Assembly: GCA_028287035.1 (NCBI GenBank)
Contig: JAQBQL010000038.1
Location: forward strand, 1-64,000
Direction of reading: 5' to 3'
From: Labilithrix sp.
GTDB taxonomy: Bacteria; Myxococcota; Polyangia; Polyangiales; Polyangiaceae
DNA length: 64,000 nt
Shown: piece by piece, positions 1 to 10,197 of the stretch
How positions within the stretch are numbered: the stretch's first letter is position 1
Layout: every line of letters starts with the position of its first letter
Notes under the pieces: model-generated
Told to the model about the DNA's origin: nothing
The model's database searches: none
What the model saw: the letters and a program-made list of their open reading frames with translations, nothing else
Position numbers and translations under genes: made by a program

Positions 1-3005
<3,005 letters not shown>

Positions 3006-3051
3006 TCACACGCTCCGGATCGCCGGCGTGAGCCGGTGAGAGGAGACAGCG

Positions 3052-3083
3052 AGGGCCGTGGTCGAGAGACCGCGGCCCTTTCT
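3052..3083 (+). terminator. intrinsic terminator after rpoC
   Basis: Stem of 11-12 bp (GGGCCGTGGTC against GACCGCGGCCC, one G-U wobble, closed by A-T) with a GAGA tetraloop, followed directly by TTTCT. A smaller hairpin with a GTGA loop lies just upstream at about 3021-3038. It lies 47 bases after the rpoC stop. Confidence 0.85.
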
Positions 3084-3115
3084 GCATTTGCTCGCTGCTC
3101 ACGAAGCGCGCGGCC

Positions 3116-4195
3116 TCACGGGCAGATCGCGGTCAGCTCGAACGGACCGGCGTGGGCGGCGGCGTGGGCGACGGCGTCGTTCGCGCGGTCGAGCGGGAAC
3201 GTCGTCACCGTGAGCTGCCCGAGATCGATCAGGCCGGCTCGCAGCACGCCTGCGAGCCTCGTGATGGCCCACCGCGGATACATCCACTGGCCGCGCACCG
3301 TGATGTTGTTGCGCATGAGCCACGGGTAGGGGAGCGCGAGAGGCTCGCCGCCCTGCATCCCGACGCCGCCCATCAGCACGACGCGTCCGTTCGGCCGGAC
3401 CGCGAGCGCCGCGGCGCGCACCTGTGCCGGGGTCGCTGCCGGGGGTAGCAGATCGAGCACGCAGTCGATCGGTGCGGGTGCGGCCGCGAGGATGCTCGCG
3501 CGATCCGCCGTCTCGTCGCCGCGCATCGGTACGGCGATCACGCGCGGTCCGAGGCGACGGACGAGCTCGGCGAGCGCGCGCTCGTTGCGGCCCGTCGCGA
3601 TCACGGCGCGCGCGCCGAGCGCGAGGCCGACCATCACGCCGGCGCTGCCGAACGGCCCCGTCGCGCCGTTGACGACGAGGACCTCGCCGGGCTTCAGCTC
3701 GCCCGCCAGCAAGCCGCCGAACGGCACGAGCAAGCGGCCCATCGCCATCCATTGCGTGGCCTCCGCGGCGGAGAGCGGCCCCAGGGCGGTGGCGTTCTCG
3801 GTCGGCACGCGGATCTGCTCGGCCCACGAGCCGTCGTGGAAGTACGCGTGGAGCCGCTGCGCCCCGGGCGTGGGCGCGGCGATCCCCTGCAGCTCGATGT
3901 CGGGCGTCAGCGGGTTGTCGCGCGACCGCACCGTCGGATCGGTCATCACCCAGTCGCCGATCGCGAGCGACGTCGCGTCGGGGCCGAGCGCGCGGACGCG
4001 GCCGATCGCGCCGCCGCCCGGCACCACCGGCAGCTGGAGCGCGTGGTTGCGCACGCCGCTGAGGATCTCGTGCGCGTACGAGAGCACCGGAGCGATCGTG
4101 ACCTCGACGATGACCTCGCCGGTGCCGATCAGCGGATCGGGCACGTCGGCGAAACGGAGGGGCTGACCGAAGGCTTCGAGGAGGGCGGCTTTCAT
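3116..4195 (-). CDS. zinc-free medium-chain dehydrogenase/quinone oxidoreductase family protein
   Basis: Predicted NAD(P)H-dependent oxidoreductase of the MDR superfamily, 359 residues, cytoplasmic. It begins with the usual MKAALLEAFG strand. The GroES-like half has PVVPGGGAIGRV where zinc alcohol dehydrogenases have the GHE zinc/active-site motif, and the catalytic zinc Cys/His ligands are absent, so a zinc-independent quinone-oxidoreductase-like reaction is likelier. The Rossmann half carries GATGPFGSAG followed by VIATGRN for cofactor binding. It is transcribed divergently from an MmyB-type regulator only 55 bp away, the common arrangement of a small oxidoreductase with its own XRE repressor. 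A weak TAGGTC lies 6 nt before the ATG. The substrate cannot be told from the sequence. Confidence 0.85.
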   Translation of the reverse strand: MKAALLEAFGQPLRFADVPDPLIGTGEVIVEVTIAPVLSYAHEILSGVRNHALQLPVVPGGGAIGRVRALGPDATSLAIGDWVMTDPTVRSRDNPLTPDIELQGIAAPTPGAQRLHAYFHDGSWAEQIRVPTENATALGPLSAAEATQWMAMGRLLVPFGGLLAGELKPGEVLVVNGATGPFGSAGVMVGLALGARAVIATGRNERALAELVRRLGPRVIAVPMRGDETADRASILAAAPAPIDCVLDLLPPAATPAQVRAAALAVRPNGRVVLMGGVGMQGGEPLALPYPWLMRNNITVRGQWMYPRWAITRLAGVLRAGLIDLGQLTVTTFPLDRANDAVAHAAAHAGPFELTAICP

Positions 4196-4226
4196 CCCCT
4201 CGACCTAACGCCGCGCCTGCCTACCA

Positions 4227-4238
4227 ACCAGACCTGGT
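4227..4238. promoter_or_regulatory. dyad in the divergent oxidoreductase/regulator promoter
   Basis: ACCAG-AC-CTGGT, perfect 5-bp arms, lies in the 55-bp spacer between the two divergent genes. Its last base is the first T of the TATCAT -10-like box for the regulator. It is a plausible autoregulatory operator for the MmyB-like protein; inferred from position only. Confidence 0.4.
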
Positions 4239-4243
4239 ATCAT
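4238..4243 (+). promoter_or_regulatory. -10-like box TATCAT, leaderless-type spacing
   Basis: Seven nt separate this box from the TTG start at 4251, so transcription would begin at or next to the start codon. A TGG precedes it (extended -10 form). Confidence 0.5.
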
Positions 4244-4250
4244 CCTGGGA

Positions 4251-5060
4251 TTGGCGAGACCGAGCCACAACGCCCTCGGTGACTTCCTGCGCTCGCGGCG
4301 CGAGCGGCTCGACCCCGCCGCGCTCGGGTTGCCGACCCTGCGGCGGCGGACGCCGGGGCTTCGGCGCGAGGAGGTCGCCGCGCGTGCGGGCATCGGCGCG
4401 GACTGGTATCTGCGGCTCGAGCAGGGGCGATCGTCGACCCCGTCGGCCGCGACGGTCGAGGCGCTCGGCCGCGCGCTCCAGCTCACCGTGACCGAGCTCG
4501 CTCACCTGCGCGCGCTGACGCGCATCGATCGCCCGGCGCCGTTCGCGCCCGAGCAGGTGCCGCCCGCGATGATGCGCGTGGTCGCGAGCCTGCGCGGGCC
4601 CGCGTACGTCACCGGACGCCGGCTCGACGTGCTCGCGTGGAACCCCGCGGCCGGTCGGCTGTTCGGGCTCGCGCGGCTGCCCGAGCACGATCGCAACACG
4701 CTCGCGCTGATGTTCCTGGTGCCGTCCGCCCGGGAGCTGTTCGGCAGCGCCTGGGAGAGCGAGGCGCGCCGCGTGCTGGCGGCATTCCGCGCGACGCACG
4801 ATCTGCTCGCCGATGATCCGGCGTTCGCGAGCTTGCTGGCACGCCTGAAGGCGTCGCCGGAGTTCGCGCGCTGGTGGAAGGCCCATGACGTCCGCCAGCC
4901 CCGGTCGGGCATCAAGGTGTTCCACCATCCGAAGCTCGGCACGTGCGCGTTCGAGCACTCCAGCTACCAGAGCAACGACGACCCGTCGCTCCGCCTCGTC
5001 GTGCTCGTGCCCGCCGGACCCGGACGAGCGACGTCGCCGCCCCGCCGCGCTGGTCCGTAG
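4251..5060 (+). CDS. XRE-family regulator with MmyB-like ligand domain
   Basis: DNA-binding transcription regulator, 269 residues, the usual size of the family. Residues 5-75 form the helix-turn-helix (LGDFLRSRRERL, TPGLRREEVAARAG, WYLRLEQGR). Residues 100-255 match the MmyB-type ligand/PAS-like domain (MRVVASLRGPAYVTGRRLDVLAWNPAA; F.ARWWKAHDV; HHPKLGTCAFEHSSY). The start is TTG at 4251, chosen because no ATG gives a full HTH and because a TATCAT box lies 7 nt upstream. It is divergent from the oxidoreductase at 3116-4195, which is its probable target. The C-terminus ends with an atypical Arg/Pro-rich tail. Confidence 0.88.
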   Translation: MARPSHNALGDFLRSRRERLDPAALGLPTLRRRTPGLRREEVAARAGIGADWYLRLEQGRSSTPSAATVEALGRALQLTVTELAHLRALTRIDRPAPFAPEQVPPAMMRVVASLRGPAYVTGRRLDVLAWNPAAGRLFGLARLPEHDRNTLALMFLVPSARELFGSAWESEARRVLAAFRATHDLLADDPAFASLLARLKASPEFARWWKAHDVRQPRSGIKVFHHPKLGTCAFEHSSYQSNDDPSLRLVVLVPAGPGRATSPPRRAGP

Positions 5061-5109
5061 CAGGCATCCTGCATCTGCGAGGTCGCCTGGCGGTCCTCGC
5101 CGGCCCTGG

Positions 5110-5115
5110 TAGGGT
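5110..5115 (+). promoter_or_regulatory. -10-like box TAGGGT, leaderless-type spacing
   Basis: Seven nt before the ATG at 5123, preceded by TGG. It supports 5123 rather than the upstream in-frame GTG at 4943, which would overlap the regulator gene. Confidence 0.5.
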
Positions 5116-5122
5116 TCGGGCC

Positions 5123-6157
5123 ATGACGGGGCAGGGCACCTCACGCGGCTCGCTCGAGGAGGCCTGCGACGAGCACGAGCGGCTGACCCGCGCCCTCGCG
5201 AGCGTGCGCGAGGAGCAGGAGCGCCTGCTGACCGCCATCCTCGAGGAGGAGATCGCGCCGCGGCTCGCGCCGGTGGCCCGCGACGTCGGCTTCGCGATGA
5301 ACGGCGTCCGGGCGCGCGGCCTCCTGCTCGAGCGCGACGAGCCTCACGCATCGCTCTTCGTCGTGGTCGAGGAGGACGTGCCGTGGGCGCTCGTCGAGCG
5401 GCACGCGAACGGGTTCTCGGCGGTCCCCAAGCGCGTGACGGTCAGCGCGCTCCTCGACGCCTTCGGGCGCGAGAGCGGCGCCGTCCTGCGCGCGGCGCTG
5501 GTCCTGGCGGAGACGGCGGCGGCTCACGCGTCCGGCCGCTCCGACCCTGCAGAGCCGGCGCCTCCGCGGGTCCCCTCGAGCCCGCACGGGGCGAGAGCTC
5601 CGTCCCGCGTCCCGCTGCAGCGCGCCGAGCCCGTGCGGCCCGCTCGACCGACCCGGCCGTGCCCTGCGTGCACGGCGCAGCCGAACGAGGAGAACTTCGC
5701 CCGTCACCTGCGCATCGTCCACGGGCTCGATCCCGCGGGTCACCGCGTGAAGTCGCGGGCCGAGGCGGCGGGGGCACGTCACCAGGAATGCCGTCTCTGC
5801 GGCGCGCGGCTGCCGGCCGGCCGCCTCGACCCGCATCTCACCGCCGTGCACGGGATCTTCCACGTGCACCCTGCCGGCGACCACGGGGACCCGGGGGACG
5901 TCCGCGCGCGTGACGAGCGAAGGCGCGAGGCCTCGCGCACCGCCTCGCGTCGCGGGCTCGAGCGGCCGCTCCCTCGTCCGGCCAAGGAGCGGACGAAGGC
6001 AGCTCCGCCGAGCGGCGGTCGTGACTTCCTCGCCGAGACGCGCCACGAACGCACGCTGGTTGCGCGCGCGGACTCCCCGGAGCGAAATCGCGATCGGGAG
6101 GGCCGGTTCTCGGATGCACCCGACGTGGAACGGATGGACGGTGACTCGAACGCGTGA
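5123..6157 (+). CDS. uncharacterised protein with two C2H2-like zinc fingers
   Basis: I do not recognise the family. The protein has 344 residues and no signal peptide or membrane segment. Residues 8-40 are a Glu/Arg-rich predicted helix, and residues 40-130 look like a small folded alpha/beta domain (LLLERDEPHASLFVVVEED). After a Pro/Arg-rich linker come two finger-like units: C-P-A-C followed by HLRIVHG, and C-R-L-C followed by HLTAVHG. Each has a CxxC pair and an H-x4-H-type pair, as in C2H2 fingers. The tail is very Arg/Lys-rich and likely disordered, compatible with nucleic-acid binding. The same DNA is open on the other strand, but the paired Cys/His motifs argue for this strand. Zinc binding is inferred. 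Confidence 0.7.
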   Translation: MTGQGTSRGSLEEACDEHERLTRALASVREEQERLLTAILEEEIAPRLAPVARDVGFAMNGVRARGLLLERDEPHASLFVVVEEDVPWALVERHANGFSAVPKRVTVSALLDAFGRESGAVLRAALVLAETAAAHASGRSDPAEPAPPRVPSSPHGARAPSRVPLQRAEPVRPARPTRPCPACTAQPNEENFARHLRIVHGLDPAGHRVKSRAEAAGARHQECRLCGARLPAGRLDPHLTAVHGIFHVHPAGDHGDPGDVRARDERRREASRTASRRGLERPLPRPAKERTKAAPPSGGRDFLAETRHERTLVARADSPERNRDREGRFSDAPDVERMDGDSNA

Positions 6158-6203
6158 GGCGAGTCGCGCGAGCATTTCTCGCAGCGCCGCGCGCTCGTTG
6201 GTC

Positions 6204-6209
6204 TAGCGT
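6204..6209 (+). promoter_or_regulatory. -10-like box TAGCGT, leaderless-type spacing
   Basis: Six nt before the ATG at 6216; no Shine-Dalgarno fits in the gap. Confidence 0.5.
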
Positions 6210-6215
6210 GGCGGC

Positions 6216-6611
6216 ATGAGCTCCAACGAAAACGTCGCCGTTCCCCGCTGGCAGATCATCGTGAGCTGGGTGCTCTCCGTACTCCTGCTCGTGCCCTTCC
6301 TGCCGAGCGCGTTCATGAAGATCGCGCAGCCGGGTGACTTCCTCGCGCAGTGGTCGAAGGGCTACCCGGCAGGCGCCGCGCGTCCGCTCGGCATCATCGA
6401 GCTGCTCTGCGTGATCCTCTACCTGATCCCGCGCACCAGCGTGCTCGGCGCGATCCTGATGACCGGGTACCTGGGCGGCGCGGTCGCGACCCACGTGCAC
6501 ATGGGCGAGTGGCAGCTCGTCATCGCCGTGATCGTCGGCATGATCGCGTGGCTCGCGCTCTACCTGCGCATGCCGCTGCTCCGCGCGCTCGTGCCGACCG
6601 TCAGGCGCTGA
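6216..6611 (+). CDS. DoxX-like family membrane protein
   Basis: Small inner-membrane protein of 131 residues with four predicted helices (about residues 13-32, 53-70, 75-92 and 98-118), the size and layout of the DoxX-like family. Residues 25-50 (LPSAFMKIAQPGDFLAQWSKGYPAGAARPLGIIELL) resemble the conserved first-helix/loop region of that family, where a lysine precedes a short amphipathic segment. No catalytic residues are known for it; members often sit beside redox enzymes. It stands as a single gene with its own short promoter-like box and is followed 39 bp later by another singly promoted gene. Confidence 0.8.
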   Translation: MSSNENVAVPRWQIIVSWVLSVLLLVPFLPSAFMKIAQPGDFLAQWSKGYPAGAARPLGIIELLCVILYLIPRTSVLGAILMTGYLGGAVATHVHMGEWQLVIAVIVGMIAWLALYLRMPLLRALVPTVRR

Positions 6612-6638
6612 GGGCGCGCGCTCGGTCTGCGCGCGAGG

Positions 6639-6644
6639 TATCTT
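6639..6644 (+). promoter_or_regulatory. -10-like box TATCTT, leaderless-type spacing
   Basis: Six nt before the ATG at 6651. Confidence 0.5.
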
Positions 6645-6650
6645 CCGCGC

Positions 6651-7574
6651 ATGACGAGAGCATCGCTCGTGGCCGTTCTCTTCGCCGGCCTCCTTCCCTG
6701 GGCACACGCCGGGTGCGGCGCAGCCCCGGCGGGCAACGCGGGCGCCGCCGCGCCGTTTGCCGCTGGGCCCGACGTGTTCCGGTTCCACATCGGAGCCCTC
6801 GAGGCGACGGCGCTCAGGGACGGCGCGCTGCACGAGAAGAACGATGGAACGTCGTTCGGGCTCGGTCACGCACCCGCGGACGTCACGGCCGTCCTCCGCG
6901 GCGCCGGCGTCACGAGCGACACCATCGACATGAGCATCCAGCCGCTGCTCGTGAAGGACGGCGCGCGCGTGCTCCTCTTCGACACGGGGGCCGCCAACGT
7001 GTCGTGGGCGCCGGATGCGGGGCGCCTCGCATCGGCGCTGCGGTCGGCGGGTGTGGCGCCAGGAGCGGTGACCGACATCTTCATCTCGCATGGTCACCCG
7101 GACCACGTGGGAAGCCTGCTGACGGCCGACGGAGCGCTCGCATTCCCGGCCGCCGTCGTCCACCTCTCCGCGCCGGAATGGGAGTGGCTCCAGAAGGACC
7201 CCGCCTCCGCGGCGCTGGTCCGCGGCGTGCGCTCGCACGTCGCGCCGTTCGCGCCCGGCGCCGCGCTCCTGTCGACGGTCACCGCCGTGCCGGTGAACGG
7301 GCATACGCCCGGGCACACCGCCTACGCGATCCGGTCCGGCTCGGAGCAGCTGCTCTACATCGGAGATTCCGCGCACAGCTCGGTCGTGAGCCTCGCGCAG
7401 CCCGACTGGCTCAACGAGTACGACACCGACCAGGAGACCGCACGCGCCAGCCGTCGCGCGCTGCTGACGCGGGCTGCGGCAGAGAACCTCCGGATCTACG
7501 CCGTGCACTTTCCCTTTCCCGGTGTCGGTCATGTCCGCGCCGCGGGACAGAGCTTCGCGTGGGCGCCCGAGTGA
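6651..7574 (+). CDS. exported metallo-beta-lactamase-fold hydrolase
   Basis: Predicted di-metal hydrolase of the MBL superfamily, 307 residues. Residues 1-22 are a signal sequence; HAGCGAAP could be a lipobox, so lipid anchoring is possible. Metal-binding motifs are complete: SHGHPDHVG (HxHxDH) near residue 146, GHTPGHT near 223, GDSAHSS near 243 with the bridging Asp, and a final His in FPGVGH near the C-terminus. The arrangement resembles the lactonase/YtnP-like subfamily more than true beta-lactamases, but the substrate cannot be read from the sequence. A strong GC hairpin without a T-run follows the stop. Confidence 0.88.
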   Translation: MTRASLVAVLFAGLLPWAHAGCGAAPAGNAGAAAPFAAGPDVFRFHIGALEATALRDGALHEKNDGTSFGLGHAPADVTAVLRGAGVTSDTIDMSIQPLLVKDGARVLLFDTGAANVSWAPDAGRLASALRSAGVAPGAVTDIFISHGHPDHVGSLLTADGALAFPAAVVHLSAPEWEWLQKDPASAALVRGVRSHVAPFAPGAALLSTVTAVPVNGHTPGHTAYAIRSGSEQLLYIGDSAHSSVVSLAQPDWLNEYDTDQETARASRRALLTRAAAENLRIYAVHFPFPGVGHVRAAGQSFAWAPE

Positions 7575-7592
7575 CGACGTGAAGAGGCGCGC

Positions 7593-7614
7593 CGCGCCGG
7601 CGTCTCCCGGCGCG
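7593..7614 (+). terminator. GC hairpin after the MBL-fold gene
   Basis: CGCGCCGG / CCGGCGCG, a perfect 8-bp stem with a six-base loop (CGTCTC). There is no T-run, so it may be a weak or factor-assisted terminator or an mRNA-stabilising hairpin. It lies between two genes that each carry their own -10-like box. Confidence 0.45.
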
Positions 7615-7621
7615 CGCGGTG

Positions 7622-7627
7622 TAGGAT
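7622..7627 (+). promoter_or_regulatory. -10-like box TAGGAT, leaderless-type spacing
   Basis: Seven nt before the GTG start at 7635. Confidence 0.5.
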
Positions 7628-7634
7628 CGGACGC

Positions 7635-8573
7635 GTGCACGCACCCGTCGTTCAGTTGCTCCTCGGGCCGGGCATCCCTGCGCTTCTCCTCGTGGCGGCG
7701 CTCGTCAGCGCGTACCTCGTCGTGCGCGGCCGGCGAGGAAGGGGCACCCGGGCCTTCGTCGTGCTCGGATTTCTCGGCGTGCTCGGTACGCTGCTCGGCG
7801 TATGGGCGCACTTCATCGAGCCGCGGTGGATCGCGCGCACGTCGGTGCCGCTGGTATGGCGCGGGCCGCCCCTGCGGATCGTGCTGCTCTCGGACATTCA
7901 CGCGCGCGGCGGCGACGGTGACCGCATCGAGGGAATCGTGGCGCGCGCCGCCACCGAGGATCCCGATCTCGTCCTCATCGCCGGTGACTTCGTGGACGGC
8001 CTCGACGCGGCGCCTGACAAGCTCCTCGCGCTCGCGCCGCTCGTTCGGCTGCGGGCCCGGCTCGGCGTCTTCGCGGTGCTCGGAAATCACGACAGCGACT
8101 CGGGGGTAGGGGATCCCGCGCGGCGCGAGGCCGTGGTGGCGCGGCTCATCGAGCTGCACGTGCCGCTGCTCGAGAACATCCATCTGCGCCTCCCGAACGG
8201 CGTGGTGGTCGCCGGGCTCGGTAGCTATCGGGCCGGCCAGAGCGATCCTGATGAAGCCTTCGCGGGCAAGAACGACGACGCGCCGACCATCGTGGTCGTG
8301 CACAACTTCCAGTCGCTCCGCCTCCCCGACGTGAAGCCGTTCGACCTCGCGCTCGCGGGACACACCCACGCCGGCCAGATCTGCGTTCCGTTCACGTCGG
8401 TCTGTCCATTCCTGGCCGACGACATGAAGCCGTACCGCCACGGGCTCTATCGCTGGCCGGCGGGCGGCCAGCTGTATGTGACCTCGGGGCTCGGCACGAG
8501 TGACATCCGGGCGCGCCTCGGAGCACGACCCGAGATCGTCGTGCTGGATCTGCAGCACGCGCCGCGCCCCTAG
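7635..8573 (+). CDS. membrane-anchored calcineurin-like metallophosphoesterase (YkuE type)
   Basis: Predicted phosphoesterase of 312 residues. Two hydrophobic segments (about residues 6-28 and 37-58) anchor it in the membrane, with the catalytic domain after residue 75. The metal-binding signature is complete: SDIHARGGD (DxH), IAGDFVDG (GD), VLGNHDS (GNHD), VVVHN and GHTHAGQ. The layout of N-terminal membrane helices plus a compact domain is that of the YkuE/YaeI group, which in other bacteria acts on lipid A precursors or membrane phospholipid derivatives; the substrate here is not shown. The start is GTG at 7635, supported by a TAGGAT box 7 nt upstream. Confidence 0.88.
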   Translation: MHAPVVQLLLGPGIPALLLVAALVSAYLVVRGRRGRGTRAFVVLGFLGVLGTLLGVWAHFIEPRWIARTSVPLVWRGPPLRIVLLSDIHARGGDGDRIEGIVARAATEDPDLVLIAGDFVDGLDAAPDKLLALAPLVRLRARLGVFAVLGNHDSDSGVGDPARREAVVARLIELHVPLLENIHLRLPNGVVVAGLGSYRAGQSDPDEAFAGKNDDAPTIVVVHNFQSLRLPDVKPFDLALAGHTHAGQICVPFTSVCPFLADDMKPYRHGLYRWPAGGQLYVTSGLGTSDIRARLGARPEIVVLDLQHAPRP

Positions 8574-8605
8574 CAAGGCTGGGTGCTCGCCGGCCTCGCG
8601 CGCGG

Positions 8606-8611
8606 TACGAT
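8606..8611 (+). promoter_or_regulatory. -10-like box TACGAT, leaderless-type spacing
   Basis: Seven nt before the ATG at 8619; it favours this start over the in-frame GTG at 8583. Confidence 0.5.
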
Positions 8612-8618
8612 CCCGACC

Positions 8619-9524
8619 ATGGCCTCCGTCATCCCGTGGTCCTGCGCGTTGCTCGTCGTCGTGGGCGCCGCCTGCTCCTCCTCGAGCGCCGAGGACGGAG
8701 CCCGCGACGGCGGGGGCGATGCTGCGCTTGACGCGGGCGCCGCCGACGGCGCGCCGCTCGACGGCGGCAATCACGCCGACGCCGGTCCCGGGGCCGACGC
8801 GGCGGCCGACGCCGGCCCGCACGGCTGCGCCGGCACGAGCCACAAGCTGTGCGAGGACTTCGACTCCGCCCCGCTGAATGCCACGCCGACCGGCTGGACC
8901 GTGCTGAACGGCTACGGCGCGAGCCCGCCGAGCACGGTCGTCGCGTCGGACGAGTTCCATTCTCCGCCACACGCCATCAAGACGGCATCGAGCGTCGCGG
9001 GCGCGAGCCGCCTGCAGCGATCGCTCGCGGCCCTCGGCGCCACCGCCGGCACGCACTGGGGACGCGTGTTCTTCAAGGTGAAGTCGCCGGCCCCGCAGCT
9101 CACGAGCCAGGGACCGCACGCCACCTTCGTGGCCCTGCAGGGGAACCTGCGCGCCCGCGAGCTGCGCGTCGTCGACACGCAGCAGGCGACGACCGGCAAG
9201 ATCCAGCTGCTCGCCAACACCCCCGACGACCAGTGCTGCACCGGCACCGGCTTCGACTACGAGATCTGGGACGGGGCGTGGCACTGCTCGGAGTGGTACG
9301 TCGACCAGGCGACGCAGAGCTACCGGTCGTTCCTCGACGGCGTCGAGGTGAAGGCGCTCGCCTTCCAGTACGGCGCCGGGTCGACGAAGGCGAACATGCC
9401 CCCGGCGTTCAGCGCGGTGGCGGTGGGGACGATCTTCTACACGCCGACGCTGCCGTCCGACCTCGTCACCTGGTTCGACGATCTCGCGATCGACGACACG
9501 CAGATCGGGTGCGGCGGCACGTGA
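8619..9524 (+). CDS. lipoprotein with Asp/Gly/Ala linker and probable jelly-roll domain
   Basis: Exported protein of 301 residues. Residues 1-18 are a signal peptide ending in VVGAACSSSS, a probable lipidated Cys. Residues 20-70 are a low-complexity Asp/Gly/Ala linker of the type common on myxobacterial lipoproteins. The remaining 230 residues start CEDFDSAPLNATPTGW and end WFDDLAIDDTQIGC, a pattern I associate with LamG/concanavalin-like jelly-roll domains of secreted myxobacterial proteins; that assignment is by resemblance only. Two CC or Cys-rich spots (DDQCCTG) could form disulfides. No catalytic residues are identified. It converges on the kinase operon, whose last gene ends 11 bp away. 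Confidence 0.75.
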   Translation: MASVIPWSCALLVVVGAACSSSSAEDGARDGGGDAALDAGAADGAPLDGGNHADAGPGADAAADAGPHGCAGTSHKLCEDFDSAPLNATPTGWTVLNGYGASPPSTVVASDEFHSPPHAIKTASSVAGASRLQRSLAALGATAGTHWGRVFFKVKSPAPQLTSQGPHATFVALQGNLRARELRVVDTQQATTGKIQLLANTPDDQCCTGTGFDYEIWDGAWHCSEWYVDQATQSYRSFLDGVEVKALAFQYGAGSTKANMPPAFSAVAVGTIFYTPTLPSDLVTWFDDLAIDDTQIGCGGT

Positions 9525-9534
9525 GCCAAGGACG

Positions 9535-10152
9535 CTACTGACCGCAGAGCGCCGCGCCGTGACAGGCGGGGATGGTCTCGAGCTTCGCGGGTCCTGCGTT
9601 GCAGGGCAGGGTCCGGACCGCCTTCAGGCAGAGGGCGAGCTGGTCGGCCTTGATGCCGTTCGGGCATCCCGCCTTCTCGATCTGGCCGCGTGAGACGGCC
9701 GTGAAGTGGACGACGCAGGAGTCGGCGGACTTCCACGCCTGGCCCGCGCCGATCCGGTTGCACGCGACCTCGCGATCGCATGTCGCGCGGCCGAGTCGGT
9801 TGTCGTCGTCCTCCGACGTGCGCGGCGACGTGGCCGCGCCGGTGGGCGGCGGCGTGGTGCCGGGCCGGAACGAGCTCTCGACGTTGCCGCCACCGGCGGG
9901 AAGCGGGACCGTGGACGGCGAGCTCGCCGGGGGACGGCCGCCGCCTTCGGTCGGCCGGGCGCCGCCGAGCTCCCCCATCGGGTACTCGTCGCTCGTCCGG
10001 CCACTGTTGTCGACGAACCCCGCGTTGTCGACGGTGTGCACCGGCTGTCGCGAAGCGCCCGTGGTCTGCGCCGGTGTCCCAGGTGGGACCGTTGCGTTCG
10101 CGCACGCCGCCACCACGAAACCCGCTGCCAGCACGACGCAGAGTGAGCGCAT
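9535..10152 (-). CDS. small lipoprotein, DUF6184-like
   Basis: Exported lipoprotein of 205 residues when started at 10152, giving the signal peptide MRSLCVVLAAGFVVAAC with its lipobox; an AGGAG Shine-Dalgarno lies 3 nt before this ATG. The longer in-frame start at 10191 would hide the signal peptide. A Gly/Pro/Ser-rich linker runs to about residue 115. The C-terminal 85 residues hold six to seven cysteines (TCDREVACNRIG, SCVVHF, GCPNG, LCLKAV, LPCN, CHGAALCG), the pattern of the DUF6184 lipoprotein family that is frequent in myxobacteria. It is the last gene of the kinase operon, 45 bp after the kinase stop. Function unknown. Confidence 0.75.
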   Translation of the reverse strand: MRSLCVVLAAGFVVAACANATVPPGTPAQTTGASRQPVHTVDNAGFVDNSGRTSDEYPMGELGGARPTEGGGRPPASSPSTVPLPAGGGNVESSFRPGTTPPPTGAATSPRTSEDDDNRLGRATCDREVACNRIGAGQAWKSADSCVVHFTAVSRGQIEKAGCPNGIKADQLALCLKAVRTLPCNAGPAKLETIPACHGAALCGQ

Positions 10153-10197
10153 GGCTCCTGAGGTTGCACCGAGCGTGCCCGCGACCCGCACGCGCCT

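Noticed and set aside
5141..6175. 344-codon minus-strand frame opposite the zinc-finger gene
   Set aside because: The plus strand has two spaced CxxC...HxxxxH units and a -10-like box; the minus frame has no motif and starts without a promoter-like signal.
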